Below, piece by piece: positions 12,474 to 23,459 of a DNA stretch of 64,000 nucleotides. Made by a program: the position numbers and the translations under genes. The notes beneath the pieces were generated by a model. It was given only the letters and a program-made list of their open reading frames with translations. It was not told where the DNA came from and ran no database searches. The stretch covers positions 31,543,075-31,607,074 of the forward strand of contig NC_052392.1 in NCBI RefSeq assembly GCF_009389715.1, read 5' to 3'. This DNA comes from Phoenix dactylifera (Eukaryota; Streptophyta; Magnoliopsida; Arecales; Arecaceae). Numbering within the stretch: the first letter of the stretch is position 1; the number at the start of each line of letters is the position of its first letter.

Positions 12474-13475
12474 ACTTTTGTTTCTTAAGCATACAACTTT
12501 TTGCAATGTCTTCATCATACCTAGCCATATGGTAAGACATGGATCTCTTATTTGATGTATCATGTGTTTTAAAAGAAAATATATGGTAAATCAAGAAAAT
12601 ATATGGTAAATCCATCAATGTGACCCAAAGCACCCAGTCTCCCCCATTATTGACTGTAGCAATGAGACATCGTGACTTCTTGACTTGGTGAATAGTATTG
12701 CCCACTCCCCGCATTCTTGACTTGCAGCAATGTGACCCAAAGCACCCAACAACTTGGCCAATAGTATCCCCACCCCCTTCTTTAGGCCTTGACTTGTAAC
12801 AATGTGACACCCAATAGGTGTCGAAGAAGGACTTCTGCAGACACCGCGGACCGCGGCAGGAAAAAACGAAGCAGTGCTCATGTGGGGGCCACATGAGGAG
12901 GGAAAACGGAGCTCTCCTGCCAGATATTGTCCGATTTTGTGGCTTTACGCAAGCGTCCTTCACCCCTCTCCAGTTTTGTTTTCTTTCCAAAACGCATTTG
13001 CAGGATTTGGAGACGCCCGCCTCATATGCCCAGACTCTGGAACGAGTCTTTCCGATGTGGGACTATTGAGCCTCACAACTTTTGTTTTCTAAGCATACAA
13101 CTTTTGCAATGTCTTCATCATACCTAGCCACATAGTAAGACATGGATCTCTTACTTGATGGATCATGTGTTTTAAAAGAAAATATATGGTAAATCAAGAA
13201 AATATATGGTAAATCCATCAATGTGACCCAAAGCACCCAGTCTCCCCCATTATTGACTGTAGCAATGTGACATCGTGACTTCTTGACTTGGTGAATAGTA
13301 TTGCCCACTCCCCGCATTCTTGACTTGCAGCAATGTGACCCAAAGCACCCAACAACTTGGCCAATAGTATCCCCGCCCCCTTCTTTACGCCTTGACTTGT
13401 AACAATGTGACGCCCAATAGGTGTCGAAGAAGGACCTTTGCAGACACCGCGGACCGCGGCAGGAAAAACGAAGCC
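12269..13475. repeat. 604-bp tandem duplication including part of the TRIM LTR
   Basis: About 12269-12872 and 12873-13475 are near-identical direct copies. Each contains the left-truncated third TRIM LTR (cagtgc..gtgggggccacatgagg to cctcaca), then block c (tttgttt..aagcatacaact, caatgtgacccaaagcaccc), and ends in accgcggaccgcggcagg. The junction inside the LTR shows that the duplication followed TRIM insertion. Minor differences separate the copies, for example an extra aa in the polyA at 12861. Confidence 0.85.
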
Positions 13476-13580
13476 CTCCTCCAAATCTGTACTGCCCGAG
13501 GACATCCAAGAAGAACATGACTAATGGACTCATCTGTGTTAAGGCAAACCTTGCACATCAGAGTAGTCTTAACATATCTT
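13435..13580 (-). pseudogene. Fragment of a non-LTR retrotransposon reverse transcriptase zinc-binding domain
   Basis: Minus-strand translation gives a zf-RVT-like signature: CKVC, a spacer, then SHVLLGCPRAVQIWRR, with Cys-x2-Cys and His-x4-Cys spacing. This is typical of the C-terminal region of plant LINE reverse transcriptases and of domesticated RT-like pieces. Only about 45 codons are present, so it is a relic. The first 68 bp are duplicated at 14759-14826, on the far side of the copia fragment. Confidence 0.6.
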
Positions 13581-14826
13581 CGGGTGGGTCAAGGACCATC
13601 AATGGAGGGTGTCACTCCAAGCTCGGTGATGAACTTTTGCAACCATACAGTTTCCTTGGCGGCATCAGATGCTGCGATATATTCTGCTTCACATGTAGAA
13701 TCTGCCACTGTATGCTGCTTGGAACTCTTCCAGCAGATGGCCCCACCCTTAAGAGTAAAGATATATCCCGACACGCTCTTGCTATCATCTTGATCTGACT
13801 GAAAACTTGAGTCGGTATATCCCTCAAGTTTTAAGTCAGAATCACCGTAGACCAGCCACTGATCTTTAGTATTTCTCAAATACTTAAGGATGGTTTTTAC
13901 AACCTTCCAGTGGTTGCTACCTGGATCAGACTGGTATCTGCTCACTACTCCTAGTGAGTATGCCACGTCTGGTCTAGTACATGTCATGGCATACATTATA
14001 GATCCCACTGCCGAAGCATATGGAATTATATCCATACTCTCTCTTTCTTGAGGAGTTGTCGGACAATCCCTTTTAGAAAGATTAATTCCATGGCCCATCG
14101 AAAGATAGCCTTTCTTAGAATTAATCATACTGAACCTCAATATAGTATCAATGTATGTGGATTGGGATAATCCAAGCAATCTTCTAGATCTATCTCTATA
14201 GATCTTCATCCCTAGGATGTAAGATGCTTCTCCCAAATCCTTCATGGCAAATTGAGATGATAGCCAAACCTTTATTCCTTGTAATGCAGGAATGTCATTT
14301 CCGATTAAAAGAATGTTATCCACATACAAAACAAGAAATATGATAACTGAACCATTTGCCCATTTATAAATGCAAGGTTCCTCTTCATTCTTAATGAAGC
14401 CATATGATTTGATCACCTTATCAAATCGTATGTTTCAACTCCGTGAAGCTTGCTTTAATCCATAAATAGATTTTTGAAGTTTGCACACCTTAGACTCATC
14501 TGCAGATATAAAACCTTCATATTGTATCATATACACCTCCTCTTCTAAATCTCCATTTAGAAAAGCGGTTTTAACATCCATCTGTCAGATCTCATAATCC
14601 AAGTGTGCTGCTATCGCAAGCATAATCCGAATGGATTTGAGCATTGCCACAGGAGAAAATGTCTCGTCATAGTCAATACCATAACGTTGACGATATCCCT
14701 TGGCAACCAGACGGGCTTTATAGATCTCTACTTTTCCGTCTGCGCCCCGTTTCCTTTTGAACATGACTAATGGACTCATCTGTGTTAAGGCAAACCTTGC
14801 ACATCAGAGTAGTCTTAACATATCTT
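13513..14826. repeat. 68-bp identical direct repeats bordering the copia fragment
   Basis: 13513-13580 and 14759-14826 are the same 68 bases (beginning gaacatgactaatggactca). They belong to the LINE zinc-binding relic, not to copia. They are far longer than the 5-bp duplication an LTR element makes. Confidence 0.9.
13581..14758 (-). pseudogene. Ty1-copia pol fragment (reverse transcriptase and RNase H)
   Basis: Reading from 14758 down, the fragment starts at [10 protein letters not shown] and RLVAKGY of the RT N-terminus. It passes DVKTAFLNG-type sequence and a frame break near 14416-14440, then YVDNILLIGND (the usual YVDD is altered to YVDN), the CTRPDVAY motif, and SGYIF..CWKSSKQ with EAEYIAASDAAKE of RNase H. 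It stops abruptly after GVTPSIDGP. There is no integrase, gag or LTR. Both edges are sharp and are bordered by the same 68-bp sequence (13513-13580 and 14759-14826). The changed active-site residue and the frame break make it non-functional. Confidence 0.85.
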
Positions 14827-16329
14827 AGGTTTAAGATCATTGGGGATCGTAACAAAATTGGAATCAAAGCATCTATTTAAGACCAATAGGGACTGTGATA
14901 GAAATATATGAGAGCTTAAGGTTTAAGACCACCAGGGATTGTGATAGAAGTGTCTCGATATTACGATCACTTGAGATATGACAAAAGTAGCAGAAATAAA
15001 TCAGAGCTTAGGTGTAAGCACTAGGCATTATGATAAAACGTATGTATTAGTTTGACATTCGACGAGTACAGAAGGATTGGATGATTTGTCTCTGATCATG
15101 ATAAAAAAGATTTGACCTAAGAATAATATAGAAAGGTTAACCATGGTATACGATATTAGTAGGTTATACAATACCATATTTATTTGTTCAGATGTTTAAA
15201 TGACTTGAAAGTTTAAACTTGATATGGGTGTAGATGTGATAGCACTTTTAGTCTTAGAGTTAATTATTAGAGTGAAATTTGCACATGGATCTTTCATAGT
15301 AAGCTAAGAAAGATTTTTCATAGTATCCCAAAAAATTATAATAAAATAATATATACAATAGAAATTAAATTAAAAAAAGGAATAATTAAAAGAAGCGAGT
15401 ACCATCACTTGATCGTTATACAGGCCTTGTGATGTTAAATGTGGTCAACAATAGAAGATTAGAAATTGAAAAGGCTCCATTGGAAGGATTTAGTAGTATA
15501 ACAGGCTGTCAACTTGATTCTATTTTTTTGGAAATTGGTGCCAAATCCTGGCTTGGGCAGATTCAAGAAAGCTATCTATCATGAAACCTGTTATCCTAGT
15601 TGGTGGTTAGAGAGACCTACTTTAGTGTTTATAATTTAAGCTCAAGCAACTAGGAAGTAATCTTCTGAGTTCTGAAATTCCCCTAGACTTGGAAAGATTT
15701 TAGGAGAGAGAGATAATGATTACGTGTTGACTAACTTTACCTTAAGAATAAAATTGTGCCTCTAGGAAAATAAATTTGCACGGTAAATGATAATATCTAC
15801 TTGCTTGAATTTAGTAGTTCTCCAAATAATAATAAATGCTACTGGTAAACAAGTTAGTTTATATATAGTATTTATTGTTATACATGGTATATATCAAGGA
15901 CCGCCGTTTCGCCTCGAACCGCACAATTTGGGGCATATCGAGCGGTACTAGAGTCTGACAGGCGCTATTATAGCTCTCGATTCGAAAAATCTGCGAGGAA
16001 AGGAAAGAGGGAGAAGGAAAGAGAGAAACATAGAGAGGGAGGGAGGGAGAGAAGGAAGGAGATGCCAGGAGAGGGTGAGAGAGAGGGCATGGAAGCCCTT
16101 CTATCCTCCTTTGTTTGTCCGCAAGGGGTGCGAGGTGGAGCCTCTATTCCGGAACCCTTTTGAAATAGGGGCTCTGCTCCGAAGTTGGTCCCAATTTTTT
16201 TTTATTTCTTTAAGTGAAGTTGGTCTCGATTTTTTATTTTTTTCTTATTCTTTAAGTGAAATCGACAAACTTTGTACTGACTTTATTTAAAGAAATAAAA
16301 AAAATAAAAATTGTTGTCTCAACTTTTCG
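14827..16329. other. Intergenic DNA without a recognised gene
   Basis: 14827-15020 has loosely repeated phrases (ttaagaccaatagggactgtgatag and ttaagaccaccagggattgtgatag). 15896-16080 contains ggaccgccgtttcgcctcg and a purine-rich GA tract, and resembles retrotransposon-derived DNA. A 71-codon ORF near 16075 has no recognisable feature. I see no gene. Confidence 0.5.
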
Positions 16330-16990
16330 GAAAACTGGTTGATATATATATATAGATTTTTCATTCATTGGTTAATCCTATTAATGGCTACCTCTAGATG
16401 GACAGTGAGGGGAGATGATTGGATGTATCACTACTATATTGATGTAACTTCCTACGATGTACAATTTTTACTTTAATGTACTTATTATTTGTTCTTTAAA
16501 AAGCTTTTTTCCCCACAAAGGCATTTCAAATCTGAAAATATATAATTTTTATAATGATTAATGGCCTGTCATTAATCATCATAAGAGAAAATATTCCAAA
16601 TACCATCATTCATCCATCTCTCAAAGCAAGAAATAAATGATCCGGCGTAGGATTTGTACGTAGGAAGTTGAAATATCAACCGATGAGCCTATGCATAGGG
16701 TCGTGCTTGAATGAGAATGCTCCATACATTATAATAAAATGGGCTGCAAGATGACAGTCAACCAAAAAATGTCTCTATCAAGAAGGTAGGCAATGTCAAT
16801 GAATCATAGGATTGAGGGTCCGCATGGAGGTCGGTCATGATTCACGACAAGCAACTCATTCCCAAATGAGGATTTTCTGGCTCCAAATTTATGCAACCAT
16901 AAGCAGAGAATCATAGCAGGCCACTCCTTGAAATGGCCTTTTATTTCGGTTATTTTGGCATAATACAAGATCAACCCTCCTCCTTACAAT
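16330..16990 (-). repeat. Inverted copy of the subtilase 3' flank
   Basis: The reverse complement of this stretch matches the 3' flanks of the other subtilase copies. Examples are 26951-27187 (aaaataaatggcc, gagaatgagttgcttgtcg, gatagagactttgtttgg) and 50230-50680 (cattttattacaatgtattgagc, cataggctcatcggt). It shows that the pseudogene next to it belongs to an inverted unit. Confidence 0.8.
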
Positions 16991-18425
16991 CTACAATCGA
17001 GTTGAGTTGATGGTAGTTGCCACTATAGGACTCCTCACCACATACTTCCCTTTATCATCCACCCAGCTTAATGAACCATGAAGCACCTCATCCGCTTTCT
17101 TCCCCATCTGGCCCACCAGAATGAGAGCGAAACTTTTCTTCTCGTACTTCTCGTGAAAAACCAACTTCTCTGGCACGACCCTGATTGCAAACCCCTTCAT
17201 AGCCACCACCTTGGCGTTGTAACTCGCCATTGCATCTCCCACATTCGTCACCGTCCTTCGGAACTCTTGGACAACCTTATCGCTAGCAGCAGTCTTGTTA
17301 GGATTGAAGAATGCAATGAAGGATGGATAATTGAGATCTAAAGATGCATGCGAGCAATCGAAAGAATAGGTCTTGGTGATCATCTTTATCTGCTTGCTGG
17401 TATATTTCATGGCACATAAGAGTCTCACATAGTCCTCGGTACTAGCATCATAGACAAGACCAGGATCGAATGCCCTGTTGGGCTCAATGTGACCGGACCC
17501 GATAGCCAGCGGAGTCGCCGCCGGCCGATCGGCATACCCCATGTCTCTAATTAGCATCATGGTGTTGTCCAAATCGTTTGCAGTGGTCACCAGCGCAGAT
17601 CGAATCGCTGCAGGACTCCAGTCTGGCCTTGCACCCTTGATCATTGCAGCTATGCCTGCTGCATGAGGGCAGGCCATAGATGTTCCTGATATGATGTTGA
17701 ATGGGCTATACAATTTATGAGACCTGTCGAACCCAATTGATGAATTCTGTGCCCAAGATGCTAGGATCAAGGAGCCAGGAGCCACGATGTCTGGCTTCAG
17801 CACAGTTGGGCAGCTTGCCGAGGGCCCTCTGGAGGTGTAGTCAGCCACCATGGGGGCAGGCTTTGTGCCCAAGATGGTCTCTCGGAATCTCAACATGGCT
17901 CTCGGGTCCGAGCTTTTATTTATGTACTCCAAGATGGTCTTACTATCTTGAGGGCTGATGATAGCCCCAGGGAACGAGAATTGGACGTATAAGTCCTTGT
18001 ACAAGGATGCAGATATGAAGAGGGCAACATCCACTTTAGCAGACTCAACTTGAGAGGTGGCGAATTCGAGATCCTTGGCATCACATAGTATCATCTTGTG
18101 ACGCGCATTCTTCAGCAAGGTCCTGTTGCCACAAGACCCCATGAACACCAAGGGCAATGCATGCCCGGTGGAAGCTGGCCTTCCAGCGTACAATGATTGC
18201 CCGATGATGGAGCTGCCATCTCCGAGATCGACGATGCCGGCGAAGTCCCGATCGATGGTGGCGGCGCCAATGGTGGTGACCCAGGGGTCCCATTGTGCAG
18301 GACCCGAGGTTTTGGGCCGCTGTTGCCCACCGAGGTCGCGACAAATATCCCCTTCTCCATGGCGGCCACAACTCCATCGTGGAAGAGAGCAGGGAGGCCG
18401 TAAGACTCAATCGGAGGTCCGATGC
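16991..18425 (-). pseudogene. SBT1.9-like subtilase, N-terminally truncated and frameshifted
   Basis: Codons from 18193 down to 16991 form an open C-terminal half that aligns along its length with the intact copies at 40256 and 47642. It includes the PA-domain region, the catalytic serine motif [13 protein letters not shown] and the Fn3-like end ([21 protein letters not shown]). Upstream homology continues to about 18425 ([16 protein letters not shown] with the oxyanion Asn), but one C is missing in the gggacccctggg run near 18283, shifting the frame. The signal peptide, propeptide, catalytic Asp and catalytic His are all absent, replaced by unrelated sequence. It carries the SASLYKD indel type also seen in the 47642 copy. 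No protease activity is expected. Confidence 0.9.
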
Positions 18426-20117
18426 CATGAGCCAGTAGTGTTGGTGGCTGAAAAGAGCAACAAACAACTTGGCCAAAATAGGAGAAAAATAGGATTTTCT
18501 TTTGTCGTCGATTTTTGGCCGATTTCTTGATCGGCGGCCGCGATTCTAGATTGTGGGAAGAAGAACAAGGAAAGGAGAAAAGGATCGAAGTGTTACCTCA
18601 GCTCTGGAGGCATCGACGACCTTGGTTTCTGGTGAGCACAAAGACGAGCAACCATGAACTCAATGGGAGAAAAGAGAGAGAAAGAAGCTCGATGATCATC
18701 GGTGGAGGTCCATCGCGGGGGGGGGGGGGGGGGGGGGGGCTTTAAATAGGAGTGGAGGCTAGGCTTATCCTAGCCTCTGACAGAGTTCGTGGTGGACTCT
18801 TCCTCCTCCTTCACGATCAAGCAGGGCTTTGCCCTGTATTTTGACTAAAACGGCCCTTTGGGCCACGATTTGGTGCTGGGTCGGGCCAACAGGCCAGTCC
18901 AATGAGACTGGGCCTCACATTTTTTCCTCCTTGCTCTGATCAAAACTAACTCTTCTATACCCATCACATGCCTAATTATACGAATCATAAACCTAAGCTT
19001 AACTTCTACCCATTACTAGACTTTTAAGCTTAACCCATGATCAAACCTATTGCCTTGATACCATATTTGTTATGTCCCAGATTCGAAGCATGACATGGCC
19101 GTGCTACTGAAGGGTATAGCCTACAATAATACAAAGCCAACATTACATTCAACTTTCAAATCCATCACAAACAAATTAGAATAACTAAAAGTCTAATTTC
19201 AACATCCATTAAATAAAATCAATATTGGTTTAGAGCATCTACATTCAAACATAAAAATTAAATCTATAATCTTTACTATTCAGAAACTCACGAACTACAA
19301 TTCCATAATCAACTGAAGAACTAAAGTTCTGCTCTGCTATATAGATCGCCAAGCTTGCTAGCACGAACTCCAAGCTTGGACCATCCTTCGATCCTATCGA
19401 CCCTATTCGCCTAGTGAGAGAAAAATAAAAATACAGGTATATGAGCGAGACAGCTTAGTAAGTAACCTTTCACTATCTTATTGGATCAAGCATAAGTTTT
19501 TCCATATCGATGCATCATTTAAGAAAAATAACAGTTATTACAAAATAAGCTAATACAGTATATTAAATACAGGTCATAAACCAAATCATGCATAAACAAA
19601 TCTTCCATCTTTTATAAACATAGTACCAAATTTATATTGCAAATAAATTTGTAAATCGTTCTTCATGTCATATAATCCTATTATAAATTAAAATATTGCT
19701 CATAAATATTCGTGCTGTAGTCACTATAACCCATGACAGGGCTATTTTCGTAATCGACGGAATATCGTAGTTCATATTCGTTACCAACTTTAACCCGTTG
19801 GCAGAGGGTCGTTTTCATTGTATGCTAGCTCAAGGGTGTCGATTGATCCCTATTTCTAGAGGCAGCCATAGCAATCTGAGAGCCTTTAGAAAACTTATAT
19901 TTTTTACTTTCAAACATACACATTTATAGATGAAAAATACTAAATGACATGATCAGATTCATATTTCAAAACAAAGTTATTTTCATCAAATCATTTATAA
20001 AACTTTTTTCATAATAAAGCACAATTTTCGTAACACATATGCCGTTCATAATTTAAGAAACGCATGGTATTTTCATAAGCAAGTTTTATGAACGGAAGAC
20101 ATAATCATTTAAAAGAT
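18426..20117. other. LTR-retrotransposon-like non-coding DNA
   Basis: Homology to the subtilase unit ends at about 18425. 18840-18920 resembles gypsy LTR ends (gggccaacaggccagtccaatgag, gggcctcaca). At 19069 a tgttatgtcccag start follows ccttgataccata, whose reverse complement resembles a primer-binding site, suggesting a minus-oriented LTR from 19069 rightward. No coding region was found and the ends could not be fixed. Confidence 0.35.
18717..18742 (+). repeat. 26-nt guanine run
   Basis: There are 26 consecutive G, followed by ctttaaatagg. It could form quadruplex DNA, or the length may be a sequencing or assembly estimate. Confidence 0.9.
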
Positions 20118-20215
20118 TATTAAAATTTTAAAATATCTTTACACGAGTTAATATTAAAATATCTTTACACGAGTTAATAAAAAATTTTAAAATATCTTTA
20201 CACGAGTTAATAAAA
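20118..20215. repeat. AT-rich 33-35-bp tandem repeat, three copies
   Basis: The word ttaaaatatctttacacgag recurs three times with atta-rich spacers. The matching position in unit A (about 6700) has a single copy, so the triplication is specific to unit B. Confidence 0.8.
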
Positions 20216-23200
20216 AATTTTAAATTAATTATACATTCTAAAAAATATATTTCTTATTATAAATTTATTCTAGTATGGTTTGGTATATAAATAAATATAC
20301 TAATTATTAATAAATCCTATATTAGATTTAACAATAATAAATAAATATTTTGTTAATTATTTATTAATATTAATACATATTAATAAATTTATTAATATAT
20401 TTAAAAAATAAACAAATATATTTATAAATATTATTAATCTATACATTAATTATTTATAATATATTATACTTCTAATATAATATATATTAGTATAATTAAT
20501 ATAATATTAGTATAATATAAGTGAGGTTATTTTGCTAAGAAATGATATTTTTTCTGATTACCTCGATTTTCGTTTTTTTTAGTCTCTTACCTCTTTCTGA
20601 TTCATTAAGTAATTTAATATAGGAAGACAATTCCATCTTTCTGGTAGTATTTGTTTTCATATTTCTTTTAGAAAAATAAACATGAAACCCACAATTTATG
20701 TTACTATCTCTCTCATACACTTTTCGTACCAAATATGGTAATTTGATATGAGATTTATTCTTTTATGCTAGATTATTTCTAATCGAATGAGTTCTTAAAA
20801 GTATCTCAGGATTTTTCAAAATTGTTTTAGGTGTGGTGCTGTTTGACTTTTAGAGGTGTTTCTAACAAAGGCTACATGGTGAGTACAATGTTAAAGGCTC
20901 AGGGAGCTATCCGGGGCTGGTTAAGAGATTTTTTTTTTGATCGGGAGACCTTACATCGAGCCTTTAAGAGTGTCATTATCATAAAGAAGAATATTAGCAA
21001 GCATATCCGATCGAAAGGTTATTGCTCTTGGCCTAATAGGCCAAGTCTTGGTGTATGAAGATCTCCTAGGTTCCCCTTAGGTTCCTTCTTTTGCCTCAAA
21101 TAGTTTTCTACAGGAGAAATCAGTGGCCTGGCTTGGTGGTTTTATTTGTGTGGTTCTTATCATTTAGATTCTTGTAAAAATGGACACAAATGGGCCTGAT
21201 TATGCTCCAGATGGATAAAGTTTTCTTTGGTGCCTGTGTTTTGAAATAGAGAGTTTTCTGGTTTTTTGGATGTATTCATACGAGTGTCAAAAAAAAAAAA
21301 AAAGAAAAAAGGAGGATTTTCGTGGACCTTCAAGTGAGGTTGGGGTCAAGCATGAAGGGTATCCAATCTAAAATATGCAGGTTTGAGTTAGGAACAAGTC
21401 GGGGAGTTGCAGTTTGGATAAAGTAATCAGGTATCCTTTTATAGTTAAAATTATAATAATTGATGAGCAAATATAGGATCATAATTATATATATTTTTTA
21501 AAAAATAATGGAATGATAGTCTAAACATGAATTTTTATTCAAAAAACTACATTAATCTAAGAAAATAAATATTATTAACATATAAGTTTACAAATTACCA
21601 TTTTAAAATCAAATAATTGGTCTAATAATATTATGATTAAGAAAGGATGGAAACAAATAATAAATGCTTAAATATATTTGAGAGTAGGTGAGGTTGCTAG
21701 GTTAAATGAGAGGAATTAGTTTAGGCAAGGTTCATTCAACAAATTAAGAAAGAAAGTTTGAGAGAAGGTGGAAGTTTTATATGATTTTTGTTTCCGGGGC
21801 AAGCTATATTAGGTTTAGGTTGAATCAAACATATTTTTATTGATTCGAACTAAATGCAGATGACCGACATGTGGGCCGAGTTGGGTCGAGTCATATTAGA
21901 AATTGCAAAATATAAACCCGACCTGGTTTTCTAAATGGATTTGATTTTTTTTTTCCGACCTAAAACCAATTCATAGTTTGTCGAAAACAGAATGGATGAG
22001 GTTTAATTGAGTTAGAATCGAGCCGGATCATAAGTCACCCCAATTCATTTGCAGTGTATTGGACACATCCAATGGCATCGCTCTACATGCCTGGTCTCTA
22101 AGAATTCCTTGCAACAATGATCAAATTAAAAAATGGGGCACATGGTAAAAATTGAAACATCCATGGGTACAAGGGAGGATCTAGCTTAATCGGTAATTTA
22201 TTTGAAATTATTAACTAAAAAGTGATCCCTAGATCAAAGACGATAAAATATAGATTAATATCTATGTAACTTTGAGATAAATTATATGTCAAGTTAATTT
22301 AAGTACAATCTTCCAAGAAGCTCATGTAATTAGTGGATAGGAACATCTTCCCAAATTTGTTTCTCATAGTTTCCTAGCTCGTATGAGACAAGTCTCATGG
22401 ATTAAGACGTCCTCAGGCCATCCCAATCTTCTTTGTCCATTCTCCCTTTGAAGACATCTAGTAAAATCGAGACATCTCACCATCTTTTGTCTTTCATCGT
22501 GGGCAATATTCTTCTTTTTATTTGTTTCACTACTTGCTAGCTATAGTATGCTTTTGCTCAGTCGATACTTTGTTTTTTTCCTTGAAACAATGCTTACTTG
22601 ATATATGTTTTTATGTTTTGGATGACAATTAGCAGAAAATATCAACTTTCATTTCATAGAGACGATGACACGAAGGTTACAAGAAATCGAAAATGTTACA
22701 CTTTAAAAAGCTAGGGCATTCTTTTAGCACTTTCTTAAAGACATTCTTTATCCAAAGTACCCAATAGGATCCAGCTTATGGGATTTAAAAAGGATAAATT
22801 GTTTGATTAGTGAAGTTGGAAAGCTCATAGACAAGGCCAACGATGAACATTAACATATCCGACAGCAACTAACGCATCAAGGATTGAAATAAACATATTC
22901 ACTTACAAGGTTGGCGACGAACATTAACATAATATTAACATGTAGAGATGCTGATTGGGCACGTCCCCCCAAAAAACAACCATGTCACTGATAGAAAAAG
23001 GGATCAAGAAAAGATAATCCGTGATAGAAAAGTCCACAGGGGTCTCTTTCTTCTGCACCACTTTGATGCTCTCCAGTGTCCAATTATTGGTTACTAGATA
23101 GGGCTCTTTATCTAGTATGTCTCCTTCTCAAATAGGATTGTCGGGTCAAGTCTCACGTGAAGTCCAAGCTCTTACCTGATTTATTGGTTCTTTTGTTTGA

Positions 23201-23400
23201 GGCTCGAGACTATAATTTCTAGTTCACTCTTAGCCATTCAGACATACATACATACATACATACATGCATGCATTATGTGTATATATGGTACTATTTAATA
23301 TTCGATTATTTTGTGTAAAATTTCTCTCATTAAGTGAATATCAGAATTGAATGAATAGGGTCTTAATAGGGAATACCCCTTTATTCGATTAAAATTTCTC
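20130..23400 (+). repeat. Segmental duplication block a, unit B
   Basis: This is the paralogue of 6650-9420. It also contains a segment (21743-22150) missing from unit A but present at 42558-42910 beside the intact subtilase, with the shared phrases caagcta..ttaggttta and cacatccaatggcatcgctct. It ends in an acata microsatellite at about 23240-23270 and then the promoter minisatellite of the next subtilase. No coding gene is supported. Confidence 0.8.
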
Positions 23401-23420
23401 TCATTATATATGTGACCACC

Positions 23421-23421
<1 letters not shown>

Positions 23422-23455
<34 letters not shown>
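23422..23455 (+). repeat. 34-nt cytosine run
   Basis: There are 34 consecutive C, then t and four more C, at the start of the promoter minisatellite. The length may be uncertain in the assembly. Confidence 0.9.
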
Positions 23456-23458
<3 letters not shown>

Positions 23459-23459
23459 C

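Noticed and set aside
11612-13069. Many 60-105-codon ORFs across the TRIM region
   Set aside because: These are TRIM LTRs in several frames. TRIM elements have no coding capacity.
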